The notes: generated by a model not told the origin, from the letters alone. A stretch of DNA of 64,000 bases from Comamonadaceae bacterium (GCA_947445115.1 CANFCG010000012.1:1-64000), one strand, 5' to 3'; counted from the stretch's first letter, positions 9,343-18,650 are shown. Made by a program: numbers and translations.

Positions 9343-9419
9343 GGTGGCTGTAGCTCAGTTGGTAGAGTCCAGGATTGTGATTCCTGTTGTCGTGGGTTCG
9401 AGCCCCATCAGCCACCCCA
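9343..9419 (+). tRNA. tRNA-His (anticodon GTG)
   Basis: 77-nt cloverleaf with the extra 5' G (9343) diagnostic of tRNA-His facing discriminator C9416. Acceptor GTGGCTG pairs with CAGCCAC; the anticodon stem CAGGA/TCCTG encloses TTGTGAT (anticodon GTG); T arm GGGTTCGAGCCCC; CCA encoded. No clear terminator follows. Confidence 0.97.
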
Positions 9420-9470
9420 ATTTCTTATTTCGACAAGCTAAGAGTGAACTGAAATTGCCCTCGAATGAGG

Positions 9471-9492
9471 TATGATTAAAAGTGTAATCATA
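9471..9492. repeat. Inverted repeat ahead of lipoprotein gene
   Basis: Perfect 8-bp arms TATGATTA and TAATCATA with a 6-base spacer, ending just before the GGAAAA that probably serves as ribosome-binding site for the gene at 9504. It could be a regulator site or an RNA hairpin near the ribosome-binding site. Confidence 0.6.
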
Positions 9493-9503
9493 GGAAAAAT
9501 TTC

Positions 9504-10199
9504 ATGAAAAACGTCAAAAAAATGCTGGGCATTACGCTATGCGTTCTTTTATCTCTTGGCTCATTTGGGTGTGCAACATCTGTTCCCATTACAGCGCCAG
9601 TTGCTATATCTTTTCAACCAAATCTCACAACCGATGACGTTAGCCTTGAGCAGTATCAGTTTAATGTTTATAGCTCTGACGGGCAGTTTTTAGCGCAGCT
9701 TCTTTCCGAGCCGCTAAAAAATGGACAGTCTCAATCTTTTGATGTTAATTTAGAATCTCCTCAAAGCACCCGGCTGCAGTCATTAGGTATTCGGCCAGAA
9801 ACCTTTCGTTTTTCATGGTATAAAAACCCTTGTGCTTCCTGTATCGGAATTCAAGTTGAGTTTGATCGTATGATTACACTAGTTGAGCCTGTGTCGAGCG
9901 ATGTATCCTCTACACCTGCCGCTCCGGCTACGGCTATAGCCACAATTATGGCTAATGTGGTTGAACCTGTCACTTCAATCGTTTCATTTACAGCTACTTC
10001 ACTATCAACAGTCTTTACTGTGCCAACTGCAAAATTCCGCTTACGGAATTATCGTCAGCAGCTGGTCGTAGGTGATTTGCCTACTATTTTGCCAATTTTT
10101 TATGCGAACGAAGCTGGGTTTTATGTCAAAGTTGAGCGGATATCGCCAGCCCCTTTAGCGACCAATATATTGGTCGCTAAAAATGCGCCTAAAACATAA
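9504..10199 (+). CDS. Putative lipoprotein of unknown function
   Basis: Unrecognised protein, 231 aa. N-terminal basic residues and a hydrophobic stretch end in SLGSFGC23, a weak lipobox, so it is probably an exported lipoprotein. The mature part has two beta-rich blocks (about 35-125 and 175-231) joined by an Ala/Thr/Val/Pro-rich linker at about 130-170. C109 and C112 (CASC) might form a disulfide. Base composition is visibly more AT-rich than the neighbours, and with the methyltransferase behind it this suggests acquired DNA. A 28-bp perfect palindrome overlaps the last codons. Confidence 0.7.
   Translation: MKNVKKMLGITLCVLLSLGSFGCATSVPITAPVAISFQPNLTTDDVSLEQYQFNVYSSDGQFLAQLLSEPLKNGQSQSFDVNLESPQSTRLQSLGIRPETFRFSWYKNPCASCIGIQVEFDRMITLVEPVSSDVSSTPAAPATAIATIMANVVEPVTSIVSFTATSLSTVFTVPTAKFRLRNYRQQLVVGDLPTILPIFYANEAGFYVKVERISPAPLATNILVAKNAPKT
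10154..10181. repeat. 28-bp perfect palindrome
   Basis: TTTAGCGACCAATA followed directly by its exact reverse complement, axis between 10167 and 10168, within the last codons of the lipoprotein gene. Neither flank has a T tract on the transcript side, so it is not a standard terminator. Confidence 0.8.
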
Positions 10200-10213
10200 T
10201 TGGACTTGCAATT

Positions 10214-11005
10214 TTAACCGGTAGGGTCAATATTCGTCTCATTTCCAAAATTTAAGAGCGCGTGTGCGACTTGATCTCTGCTCCATAGACACATTTGACG
10301 TTCAGGATCAGGCGCCCTCCAGTCATCAATTGATGCAATGGGTGTCAATGGAAAATTGTAGGGGGGCTTAAAAAGATTCATGAGCCTGAAATCCCCGGTT
10401 GAGATGTCTTTGTTCTTGAAATCGTTAACGCTAATATGAGTGGTTGTTAATAAATAAGGGATGTTTGATGCAAGAAAATTTTCTAGCGCAGATTTTGTTT
10501 CTGCATAGGAAAGATGAAAAAGACAATCGCGACAAATCATCAAATCGGCTTTAGGTAATTTATCTTTAAGCAAATCGAGATGCATAAACGATATATGCGG
10601 GCTTGAATATTTGGCTGTCAGCGAATCGATGAGCGGCTTCACAACATCCGCGCCAATGTAATCTACATCGATCTGAGGTAATAAATAACGCATCCAATTG
10701 AAGTCACCACAAGGGGCGTCCAATATTTTTTTGATGTTAAATTTTGATAAAAATTTTGGTAACTCTTTCCGTAAATTTTCCGTGTATTCCAATGTTGAGC
10801 CTAATCCACTGACGCTTTCACCGCTCTTCCAGTGATTATGCGTATATATCCAAGTGAATTTTTTTTCAATAGAATCTAACGCACGAATTTTTTCAAGTCG
10901 TTTTTTTTCTAAAAAATGAGCAGGAGAGTGGTTGATTTTTGACGCAGTTTTCGCAACCCCCTCCCTCCGAAGGGTGGCATAGACTCTTTTAAAAACCAAA
11001 AACAT
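10214..11005 (-). CDS. Class I SAM-dependent methyltransferase
   Basis: Soluble 263-aa protein with a Rossmann methyltransferase core: motif I ILDAPCGDFNWM (94-105), an acidic residue at the end of strand 2 (IGAD120) and a motif IV-like segment ADLMICRDCLFHL. The substrate is not evident; similar proteins sit in surface-polysaccharide or accessory loci. The N-terminal ~60 residues are basic and helical. The gene is AT-rich, convergent with the lipoprotein gene, and has AT-rich non-coding DNA upstream (11006-11216) in which I recognise no gene. Probably horizontally acquired. Confidence 0.8.
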   Translation of the reverse strand: MFLVFKRVYATLRREGVAKTASKINHSPAHFLEKKRLEKIRALDSIEKKFTWIYTHNHWKSGESVSGLGSTLEYTENLRKELPKFLSKFNIKKILDAPCGDFNWMRYLLPQIDVDYIGADVVKPLIDSLTAKYSSPHISFMHLDLLKDKLPKADLMICRDCLFHLSYAETKSALENFLASNIPYLLTTTHISVNDFKNKDISTGDFRLMNLFKPPYNFPLTPIASIDDWRAPDPERQMCLWSRDQVAHALLNFGNETNIDPTG

Positions 11006-11216
11006 AGAGCAACCTTCCGTTGAAATCCAACCCGATAATTAGAAAAGCACTCATTCCAATAGAGGAAAAGCGCATAGCGAATCATTACCTTAGTACCATC
11101 GGTATCCACGTGCCGATTTTGAATTGGCGTGAGTGTACTGGAGCAAATGAGTTTTCATAAATGCAAGCTCATTTTTTTGTGCGTAAAGTTTAAATAATTA
11201 TCAAGAATAATCATAA

Positions 11217-12440
11217 ATGCTGACAAAAAATACGTTCCAACGTGATGCCACCACAATTGGCCTAGTTGGATTGGCGCATGCGACATCACATTTTTCGCAA
11301 ATGCTTTTGGTTCCCATCTTTCCTATTTTTCAGCGTGAGTTCAATCTCAGCTATTCGCAAATTGGCTTCCTAGTTAGCGTCTTGTACATGGTCTCCAGTT
11401 TGGGACAGGCGAGCAGCGGATTCTTGGTGGATAAGCTGGGCGCTAGGCCTGTGCTCTTCACGTCGTTTGGGTTTTTTATCGCGGCTGCGTTGACCGCGGC
11501 CAATGCATCGGGTTACAGCAGCTTGATTGCAGTGATGGTATTAGTTGGTATGGGTAACGCACCTTTTCATCCTGTTGATTTCACAATCATGAATCAACGA
11601 GTATCAAGTGAACGGCTTGGTTATGCCTTCAGCGTGCATGGCGTAACGGGCAATCTCGGATGGGCGCTCGCGCCTCTATTTTTTGTGGGCATTACAGCGC
11701 TCAGTTCATGGCGGATGGCCTACATTTGTGCGGCGTGTTTGTTTGCCATTGTGTTGGCTGTTTTAGTTTTGAATAAAGACGCTTTGCAGACGCAAGTAAC
11801 GGACCAAACCAAGACCGATACGATGCACACTAAAAGCGTTGCGAGTGATTTTGCTTTCTTAAAACTTCCCGCCGTTTGGTGGTGTTTTGGATTTTTTATG
11901 TTTTCCACGATGACTTTGGCTGTGGTGCAAAGCTATTCGATCTCTATTCTGCAAAAAGTACATGATGTGTCGCTTTATGCGGCTAATGCAACCTTGACAG
12001 CCTACATGCTTTGTGCGGCAGCAGGCATGATGGTGGGTGGATGGGTTGCTGCTAAATTTCCCAATAAAAGCGATCTTATCGTTGCTCGGGCAATGATGAC
12101 AGCGGCTGCGATATTGATGCTGGCAGCTAGTGGTGTCCTCGGCGCTCTAGGTACTTGCGTTTTGATTGCCAGCACAGGTTTTGCCATTGGTGTGGGTGGC
12201 CCCAGTCGCGACATGATGATTAAAAAAGCGACGCCCGCAGGCGCGACTGGCCGCGTTTATGGGCTGGTCTACTCGGGTATGGATGTGGGCTTTGCTATTG
12301 CCCCTGCAGTGTTTGGCGTGTTCATGGATAACGGCTACTATGCCAGTGTTTTAGTAGGCGCTGGCGTGACACTGCTGATTGCGGTTTATCTCGCACTCGG
12401 AGTGGGACGCAGAACAAATATGACAAATAGAAAAGGATGA
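11217..12440 (+). CDS. MFS transporter, Fsr-like
   Basis: Twelve-helix major facilitator, 407 aa. It begins with a helix carrying HATSHFSQMLLVPIFPIF, has the loop 2-3 motif DKLGARPVLF and a NAPFHPVDFTIMNQR segment like that of the fosmidomycin-resistance (Fsr) subgroup. The short charged centre (residues ~185-210) separates the two six-helix halves. The stop is 4 bp before the ThDP-enzyme ATG, whose ribosome-binding site lies inside this gene, so the two are translationally close and probably share a substrate or its product. Direction and substrate are unknown. Confidence 0.87.
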   Translation: MLTKNTFQRDATTIGLVGLAHATSHFSQMLLVPIFPIFQREFNLSYSQIGFLVSVLYMVSSLGQASSGFLVDKLGARPVLFTSFGFFIAAALTAANASGYSSLIAVMVLVGMGNAPFHPVDFTIMNQRVSSERLGYAFSVHGVTGNLGWALAPLFFVGITALSSWRMAYICAACLFAIVLAVLVLNKDALQTQVTDQTKTDTMHTKSVASDFAFLKLPAVWWCFGFFMFSTMTLAVVQSYSISILQKVHDVSLYAANATLTAYMLCAAAGMMVGGWVAAKFPNKSDLIVARAMMTAAAILMLAASGVLGALGTCVLIASTGFAIGVGGPSRDMMIKKATPAGATGRVYGLVYSGMDVGFAIAPAVFGVFMDNGYYASVLVGAGVTLLIAVYLALGVGRRTNMTNRKG

Positions 12441-12444
12441 CTAC

Positions 12445-14163
12445 ATGCAAAAAGCAGGGCATTTATTAATCGATTGCTTGATAGAGCAATGCGTCACGCA
12501 CGTGTTCGGCGTGCCGGGCGAGAGCTTCCTAGCTTGCCTAGATGGCATGTTTGATCGCGCTGATAAGATTCAATTCATCAATTGCCGCCAAGAAGGTGGT
12601 GCTGCTTTCATGGCCGAGGCGGTGGGCAAGCTCACAGGCCGTCCGGGCGTGTGCTTTGTGACGCGAGGCCCGGGCGCGACGAACGCATCTATTGGTGTTC
12701 ACACGGCGTTTCAAGATTCCACCCCCATGGTATTACTCGTGGGAGATGTGGCGAGCGAAACACGTGACCGAGAGGCGTTTCAAGAAGTCAACTACCTCAG
12801 CTTTTTTGAGTCAATGGCGAAGCGCGTGGAGCGCATCGATGATCCCAACCGCGTGCCCGAATACATTGCCAGAGCTTTTGCGACGGCGATGAACGGACGG
12901 CCAGGCCCAGTGGTCTTGGTATTGCCAGAAGATATGCAAATTAAAGATGTGGATACATCAACGTATCCTGTGCTGGCAAAGGTCGAGCCAACCCGTGCGG
13001 GCATGGATTTAAGCGCACTTACACAATTTGAATCACTGCTGCTGGCAAGCAAACGCCCTTTTGTGATAGCGGGCGGTGCAGGATGGGATGCCACGTCCGC
13101 CAAGGATTTGCAGACATTTGCTGAAAAATTTAATTTACCCGTGGGTAATGCGTTTCGTTTCCAAGATACGTTTGATAACCATCATGTCAACTATGCGGGT
13201 GATGTGGGCATTGGCATTAATCCAAAGCTAGCAGAGCTCATCAAGCAAAGTGATCTCATCATCGCCATTGGCCCACGATTAGGCGAAATGACGACGGGCG
13301 GTTATGCCATGCTCACTGCACCAAGGCTTTCGGGCAATGGTGGGAATCAAAAGCTGATTCACATTCATGCAAGTGCTGAAGAGCTCAACCGCGTGTACCA
13401 AGCAGATGTCGCCATTAACGCTAGCATGGATGCGGCTGCGCAGGCGCTTGCTGCGCTCCAAGCCCCATCCAGCGTGGCTTGGAGCGATTGGACGGCAAGT
13501 GTCCATCAAACCTATGAAGCTAATTTAGTGCATCAGCCGGTTCTAGACGCGAATGGCTCGTGTGTTGGCGAAGTGGATATGCCAGCGATTGTGGCCACGC
13601 TCAAAAAACATTTACCCGCGGATGCGGTGCTCACCAACGGAGCGGGAAATTTTGCCAGCTGGGTGCATCGGTACTTTAAACATCACGGGCTCATCACAGG
13701 GCATAAAACGCAGTTAGCACCGACTGCGGGTTCTATGGGATATGGCGTGCCCGCGGGCATTGCCGCAGCTATCACGACAGGGCGATTGGCCTTGACGATG
13801 GCGGGGGATGGTGATTTTTTGATGAATGGTCAAGAATTGGCGACAGCGGTGCAATACGGCGCGAAGACCATCATCGTGCTGCTGAATAACGGCATCTACG
13901 GCACGATCAGGATGCATCAAGAGCGAGAGTACCCTGCGCGGGTTAGTGGCTCTGCCATGACGGTTAATCCAAGCTTTGCCGCGTTGGGCGCAGCGTATGG
14001 CTATGCAGGGGTGCGGATTACGCAAACGGCTGAGTTTGAGCCGCAATTACTGGCTGCGATGGCCAGATCCGAGGGCACCGTGATTGAGGTGATGCTAGAT
14101 CCTGAGTACCTCACCACGCGCGGGACTTTGACGGGTATCCGGACGGCTGCACAGAAGAAATAA
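12445..14163 (+). CDS. Thiamine-diphosphate enzyme, acetolactate-synthase-like
   Basis: ThDP-dependent enzyme of 572 aa with the usual three domains: N-terminal PYR domain with the catalytic glutamate (E50 in CRQEGGAAFMAEA), a central domain, and a C-terminal PP domain with the Mg-ThDP motif GDGDFLMNG (from ~454) ending in LLNNGIYGT. Closest in style to the large subunit of acetolactate synthase. No small regulatory subunit gene is nearby and it is coupled to an MFS transporter, so a catabolic 2-oxo-acid decarboxylase or carboligase role is as likely as branched-chain amino-acid synthesis. AAGGA precedes the start, and a terminator follows directly. Confidence 0.88.
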   Translation: MQKAGHLLIDCLIEQCVTHVFGVPGESFLACLDGMFDRADKIQFINCRQEGGAAFMAEAVGKLTGRPGVCFVTRGPGATNASIGVHTAFQDSTPMVLLVGDVASETRDREAFQEVNYLSFFESMAKRVERIDDPNRVPEYIARAFATAMNGRPGPVVLVLPEDMQIKDVDTSTYPVLAKVEPTRAGMDLSALTQFESLLLASKRPFVIAGGAGWDATSAKDLQTFAEKFNLPVGNAFRFQDTFDNHHVNYAGDVGIGINPKLAELIKQSDLIIAIGPRLGEMTTGGYAMLTAPRLSGNGGNQKLIHIHASAEELNRVYQADVAINASMDAAAQALAALQAPSSVAWSDWTASVHQTYEANLVHQPVLDANGSCVGEVDMPAIVATLKKHLPADAVLTNGAGNFASWVHRYFKHHGLITGHKTQLAPTAGSMGYGVPAGIAAAITTGRLALTMAGDGDFLMNGQELATAVQYGAKTIIVLLNNGIYGTIRMHQEREYPARVSGSAMTVNPSFAALGAAYGYAGVRITQTAEFEPQLLAAMARSEGTVIEVMLDPEYLTTRGTLTGIRTAAQKK

Positions 14164-14199
14164 AAAAAACCAGCTACCGATGAAGTTAACTGGTTTTTT
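14164..14199 (+). terminator. Intrinsic terminator
   Basis: AAAAAACCAG (14164-14173) pairs with CTGGTTTTTT (14190-14199) across a partly paired interior. It ends the MFS/ThDP operon. The A-tract on the other side lets it also serve the convergent SWIB gene. Confidence 0.8.
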
Positions 14200-14229
14200 G
14201 CTTTCCCCTATGAAATAGGGCAAATGTCT

Positions 14230-14577
14230 TTATTTCGCGTGCTTGCCAATCAAGCCAGCCAATTGGAACATCGACACTTGCGCTTTGCCGTCAAATAAAA
14301 CTTTAAGTTTTGCATCAGCGTTGATGTTGCGTTTGTTGGCGGCGTCTTGCAAGCCATGCTTTTTGATGTAGACCCACAACTGTTTCACGATTTCTGTACG
14401 TGGCACTGGCGTTGCGCCAATCACAGCGGCCAGCGCTGCATCAGGCACCATAGGCTTCATGAATGCTGCATTAGGCGTGCGTTTCACAGCTACTTTTTTA
14501 GCAGCTACTTTTTTTGCTGGGGCAGCTTTTGGAGCGGCTGCTTTTTTAGCGGGAGCTTTCTTTGCGGCTGTTGCCAT
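14230..14577 (-). CDS. SWIB/MDM2-domain protein with histone-like lysine/alanine tail
   Basis: 115-aa protein. Residues ~1-33 are almost only Ala, Lys and Pro (repeats of AAKK/APAKK), like the tail of histone H1. Residues ~37-115 form a SWIB domain (LAAVIGATPVPRTEIVKQLWVYIKKHGLQD). The start at 14577 is chosen because AGGAA stands 5-6 bases before it; the frame runs open upstream to 14640 but without support. Probably a nucleoid-associated DNA-binding protein; the function is not established from sequence. Confidence 0.88.
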   Translation of the reverse strand: MATAAKKAPAKKAAAPKAAPAKKVAAKKVAVKRTPNAAFMKPMVPDAALAAVIGATPVPRTEIVKQLWVYIKKHGLQDAANKRNINADAKLKVLFDGKAQVSMFQLAGLIGKHAK

Positions 14578-14662
14578 GGTGTTTCCTTTAAATGTTGTTG
14601 GAACTGCCGATGCTACTGGGAAAACATGGTTTTTTTGCATTTTTTATTGCAAACAAAAGAAT

Positions 14663-15715
14663 TTATTTTTGGACGTTGCCGTAGCGCGACAACGCCTGTG
14701 CACTTTGTGTCACCAACGCGGGACCCTGGTAAATGAGTCCCGTATAGATTTGCACAGCATCTGCGCCCGCTTTAATCTTGCTAACAGCATCTTCTGCACT
14801 CAAAATACCACCTACGCCAATAATGGGAAAAGCCTTACCCAGCGTGGCTCGCAGCACTTCAATGACTTTATTACTAGCGGCTAAAACAGGCGCGCCGCTT
14901 AAGCCACCAGTTTCATTGGCGTATGGCAAGTCCGCGACTGCTTCGCGGGCGAGCGTCGTATTGGTTGCAATCACGCCGTCCATCCCGTGCCTAAGCAAGG
15001 CATCGGCTAAGAACTTAATTTGAACTTCATCAAGGTCAGGTGCAATTTTCACGAAGATGGGGACGCGCTTGCCCTGTGATTCCATCAGCGCTTCTCGCCG
15101 ATTGGACACGGCTTGTAGCAATGCTTCGAGTGCGTCGTCATTTTGCAGCTCGCGTAAATTTTTAGTGTTTGGGCTTGAAATATTGATGGTGACGTAATCC
15201 GCGTGTGGATAGACACCTGCTAATGCAATCACGTAATCGTCTGCCGCACGATCAATCGGCGTAGCCGCATTTTTGCCAATGTTAAGACCGAGAATTTTGC
15301 CAGCGCTACGAAATTTAGATGCTTTGACATTCGCAATGAACGCCTCTAATCCGTCATTATTAAAACCCAAGCGATTGATGAGCGCCTGCTTGGCCGGCAG
15401 CCTAAACATACGCGGCTTAGGGTTGCCAGCTTGCGCTAGAGGGGTAACGGTGCCGACTTCCACAAAGCCAAACCCCATGGCGCCAAGCCCATCAATCACA
15501 CGCGCGTTTTTATCTAAACCTGCCGCCAGACCAACACGGTTAGGAAAGTGAAGTCCTGCAAGCGTGATAGGGTCACTGATGAAAGGCTCACGGTACAAAC
15601 ATTCAAACGGTGTGCGCTGGGTGCGTGCCAGCATGGCAATGGTAAGGTCGTGCGCGTGCTCTGGGTCAAGCTGAAACAGGGCGGCACGGGAAAGAGCGTA
15701 GGGAAGTAGTGACAT
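14663..15715 (-). CDS. pyrD: Dihydroorotate dehydrogenase (quinone)
   Basis: Membrane-associated class 2 DHODH, 350 aa: FMN-dependent oxidation of dihydroorotate to orotate with ubiquinone as acceptor, the fourth step of pyrimidine synthesis. Diagnostic features are the N-terminal amphipathic helix region ([19 protein letters not shown]), the FMN loop GLAAGLDKN (62-70), the class 2 catalytic serine S181 in [11 protein letters not shown], and GVGGI near the C-terminus. The start overlaps the longest possible rpiA frame but not the supported rpiA start. Confidence 0.97.
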   Translation of the reverse strand: MSLLPYALSRAALFQLDPEHAHDLTIAMLARTQRTPFECLYREPFISDPITLAGLHFPNRVGLAAGLDKNARVIDGLGAMGFGFVEVGTVTPLAQAGNPKPRMFRLPAKQALINRLGFNNDGLEAFIANVKASKFRSAGKILGLNIGKNAATPIDRAADDYVIALAGVYPHADYVTINISSPNTKNLRELQNDDALEALLQAVSNRREALMESQGKRVPIFVKIAPDLDEVQIKFLADALLRHGMDGVIATNTTLAREAVADLPYANETGGLSGAPVLAASNKVIEVLRATLGKAFPIIGVGGILSAEDAVSKIKAGADAVQIYTGLIYQGPALVTQSAQALSRYGNVQK

Positions 15716-15768
15716 GGATAATTACACATTTAAAACCTGATTTTCCCACGACCAAGGACCTATTCCAA

Positions 15769-16452
15769 ATGACGCAAGATGAACTCAAAACCCAAGTTGG
15801 CATAGCAGCGCTTAAATACGTGACGCCAGATTCTGTGATTGGCGTTGGAACAGGCTCTACTGTCAATAAATTTATTGAGGCATTGGCGGGGGCAATCGCT
15901 CGCGGAGAGCTCAAAATTACGGGCGCGGTTTCTAGCTCAGTAGCCTCGACGCAATTGCTGGAACGATACGGTATTCCAGTTTTTGAGGCGAATGAGGTCA
16001 CCCGCCTCGGCGTATACATTGACGGTGCTGATGAAATCGACGGTGAGGGCTACATGATCAAGGGCGGCGGCGCTGCGCTGACGCGTGAAAAAATTGTGGC
16101 GAGTCTTGCTGATAAATTCATCTGTATAGCGGATGAATCAAAGTTAGTGAAAGCGCTCGGGGCTTTTCCGCTGCCTGTCGAGGTCATTCCTATGGCGAGC
16201 AGTCATATCCAGCGGCGCTTTGCAGCCAAAGGCGGCGTGGCAACAACTCGCTTAAAAGACGGTAAACCACTCGTGACCGACAACGGCCAGCACATTCTTG
16301 ACGTCACAGGTCTAAAAATTAAAGAACCACTTGCGTTTGAGCTGGGTGTGAATCAATGGTCGGGTGTGTTGACCGTGGGCGTGTTCGCGCAACAAAAAGC
16401 CAGCGTGTGCCTGCTGGGCACGAGCGCTGGCGTTAAGACAATTGAGTACTAG
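15769..16452 (+). CDS. rpiA: Ribose-5-phosphate isomerase A
   Basis: Interconverts ribose-5-phosphate and ribulose-5-phosphate in the pentose phosphate pathway. 227 aa from the chosen ATG ([11 protein letters not shown]), preceded by AAGGA at 15754-15758; the frame stays open upstream to 15709 but that would overlap pyrD and adds atypical residues. Family motifs: [15 protein letters not shown], the active-site run [21 protein letters not shown] and ADESKLV. Divergent from pyrD. Confidence 0.97.
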   Translation: MTQDELKTQVGIAALKYVTPDSVIGVGTGSTVNKFIEALAGAIARGELKITGAVSSSVASTQLLERYGIPVFEANEVTRLGVYIDGADEIDGEGYMIKGGGAALTREKIVASLADKFICIADESKLVKALGAFPLPVEVIPMASSHIQRRFAAKGGVATTRLKDGKPLVTDNGQHILDVTGLKIKEPLAFELGVNQWSGVLTVGVFAQQKASVCLLGTSAGVKTIEY

Positions 16453-16474
16453 GACGCTGCACCAACCCGCACCT

Positions 16475-18559
16475 TCAGGCCATGCCTTGATGTCGCAAAA
16501 GTGCATCAATTTGAGGTGCTCGGCATCTAAAGGCGGTGAACGACTCGATAGCGGGTCTGCTGCCGCCGACTTGCAAAATCTCAGTTAAATATTTTTTACC
16601 AATCGCTTGCAATGCTTGTTGGTTCTGGCTTGCCGCTTCCTCAAACGCGGCGTAGCAGTCAGCGCTTAGCACTTCCGCCCACTTGTAGCTGTAGTAGCCC
16701 GCCGCGTAACCGCCCGCAAAGATGTGACTAAAACTATGTGGGGAGCGGCTATAAGGCGGTACGGACAGAACTGCAGTGTCTTTGCGAACTTCAGCTAGCA
16801 GCGCTAGAGGTTCTTGCACGGCTGTGATTTGACTGTGCAACAACATGTCAAACAGAGAAAACTCGACTTGGCGCATGGTCGCAAGCCCCGACTGGTAGTT
16901 CTTTGCAGCCAGCATCTTCTGGAAGAGAACGGCTGGCATGGCTTCCCCGCTATCAACGTGTGCAGACATGCCTTTGACGACGTCCCATTCCCAGCAAAAG
17001 TTCTCCATAAACTGGCTGGGCAGTTCCACCGCATCCCACTCGACGCCGCTGATTCCAGCCACATCGCGCTCGTTTACGCGAGTCAACATGTGATGCAAGC
17101 CGTGACCAAATTCGTGGAAGAGAGTGATGACATCGTCGTGCGTCAGCAGGGCTGGCTTGCCACCAGTGCCATCGGCAAAGTTGCATACCAGATGCGCCAC
17201 GGGCGTTTGCAGCTCGTTCGTGTCTACACGCAGCCACCTGCCACGGGCATCATCCATCCAAGCCCCGCCGCGCTTGCCGTCTCGTGCGGCGGTATCTAAA
17301 TAAAAATGTGCTATGACCTCGCAAGGCTTACCTGCTGTGGCTTGGCGCTCGATCCGATAGAACCGAACCTTCTCGTTCCATGTTGGAGCAGCATCTAAAA
17401 CGATGTGCACATCAAACAGCAATTCAATTTTGGCGAATAGCCCGTCCAGCACTTTTGGCAATTGGAAATAGTTTTTAACGTCCGACTCTGAGTACGCGTA
17501 GCGAGCTTCCTTGAGTCGTTCAGAGATGAACGTCCAATCCCACGGCTGCGGGTCGGCAAGTCCAAGCGCTTGGTGTGCAAACTCGCGCATTTCTGTCACA
17601 TCCTCTAGCGCGTAAGGCTTGGCGCGGGATGCGAGATCTCTCAAAAATGCGACCACCTCTTCGGCAGAGCCCGCCATTTTGGTAGCAAGCGAGACTTCTG
17701 CGTGGTGCTTGAACCCCAATAAAGCTGCTTGCTCGTGCTTCAAAGCGAGTAGCTCGGTGATGATGGTGCTGTTGTCGCGAAACGCAGCATCCACGCCTTC
17801 CGATACGTCGCTAGCCCTTGTGGCATAAGCCTTGTAGAGCTTTTCTCTAAGCGCAGAGTTTGTCGCAAACTGCATCATAGGCATATAGCACGGCCCTTTG
17901 AGTGTGAGGACATAGCCAGACGTTTTTCCGCCTTTGTTAGCAAATAGCTCAAAACGCGCCTTTGCCGCAAGGACTATGTCTAATGGCACGCCAGCCATAT
18001 CTTCCTCGGAGGCCAGGTAAGTAAAGGCTTCCGTCGAATCGAGTACGTTTTCGCTGAACTTTTGACTCAGTGCGGAGAGGCGTTCGTCAATTTCGGCGTA
18101 GCGTTCTTTGGCTGCGCCCACTAAATCTGCGCCACCCAGTTGAAAGCTGCGTAGCGCATTTTTGTGCGCTTGTGTTTGTTCGGCGTTCAAACTGGAAGGA
18201 TCAATCGCTTTATATTTGGCGTAGAGCCGCTCGTCAGAGCCTAGTGATGTAAAAAATTGCGTGACTTTAGGCAGTGCTTCGTTATAGGCGGCGCGTAGCT
18301 CGGGTGTGTCTGCCACACCATTCAGGTGACTGACGGCGCCCCACGCCACGCCAAAGCGCTCGGTCGCTACATCAAGCGTTAGGCTTAAATCTTGCCATGT
18401 GGCACGAATGGCACTGCTGCAAGCCTTATTCAGTGCGACTTGCGCGGCAATCAGTAGCTCATCAACAGCAGGTGCAATGTGCTCTGGGCGGATGGCCGCA
18501 AAGTCGGTGAGTGCACTGGCGGCCTGGGAGGATGACGGGCGAGAGAGAAGGGGATTCAT
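16475..18559 (-). CDS. prlC: Oligopeptidase A, M3 family metallopeptidase
   Basis: Cytoplasmic zinc oligopeptidase degrading short peptides, including released signal peptides; 694 aa, normal for the family. Zinc site HEFGH at 482-486 with third ligand E512 in AVELPSQFMEN; the substrate-binding SHIFAGGYAAGYYSYKW lies near the C-terminus. Start MNPLLSRPSS. Upstream (18580-18638) lies a large hairpin made of two facing dRS3-like repeats, separating it from yhbY. Confidence 0.95.
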   Translation of the reverse strand: MNPLLSRPSSSQAASALTDFAAIRPEHIAPAVDELLIAAQVALNKACSSAIRATWQDLSLTLDVATERFGVAWGAVSHLNGVADTPELRAAYNEALPKVTQFFTSLGSDERLYAKYKAIDPSSLNAEQTQAHKNALRSFQLGGADLVGAAKERYAEIDERLSALSQKFSENVLDSTEAFTYLASEEDMAGVPLDIVLAAKARFELFANKGGKTSGYVLTLKGPCYMPMMQFATNSALREKLYKAYATRASDVSEGVDAAFRDNSTIITELLALKHEQAALLGFKHHAEVSLATKMAGSAEEVVAFLRDLASRAKPYALEDVTEMREFAHQALGLADPQPWDWTFISERLKEARYAYSESDVKNYFQLPKVLDGLFAKIELLFDVHIVLDAAPTWNEKVRFYRIERQATAGKPCEVIAHFYLDTAARDGKRGGAWMDDARGRWLRVDTNELQTPVAHLVCNFADGTGGKPALLTHDDVITLFHEFGHGLHHMLTRVNERDVAGISGVEWDAVELPSQFMENFCWEWDVVKGMSAHVDSGEAMPAVLFQKMLAAKNYQSGLATMRQVEFSLFDMLLHSQITAVQEPLALLAEVRKDTAVLSVPPYSRSPHSFSHIFAGGYAAGYYSYKWAEVLSADCYAAFEEAASQNQQALQAIGKKYLTEILQVGGSRPAIESFTAFRCRAPQIDALLRHQGMA

Positions 18560-18579
18560 AGCATGATCTCTATGTATTC

Positions 18580-18638
18580 GTCATTCCCGCGAAGGCGGGA
18601 ATCTAGGGATTGTGGATTCCCGCCTTCGCGGGAATGAC
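18580..18638. repeat. Facing pair of dRS3-like repeats
   Basis: Perfect 24-bp arms (18580-18603 and 18615-18638), loop of 11 bases. Each arm contains the 20-bp core ATTCCCGCGAAGGCGGGAAT, itself a dyad (cores 18583-18602 and 18616-18635). A T run follows at 18645-18651. Located between yhbY and the M3 peptidase; could also halt transcription. Confidence 0.9.
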
Positions 18639-18650
18639 AGCCCAGTTTTT

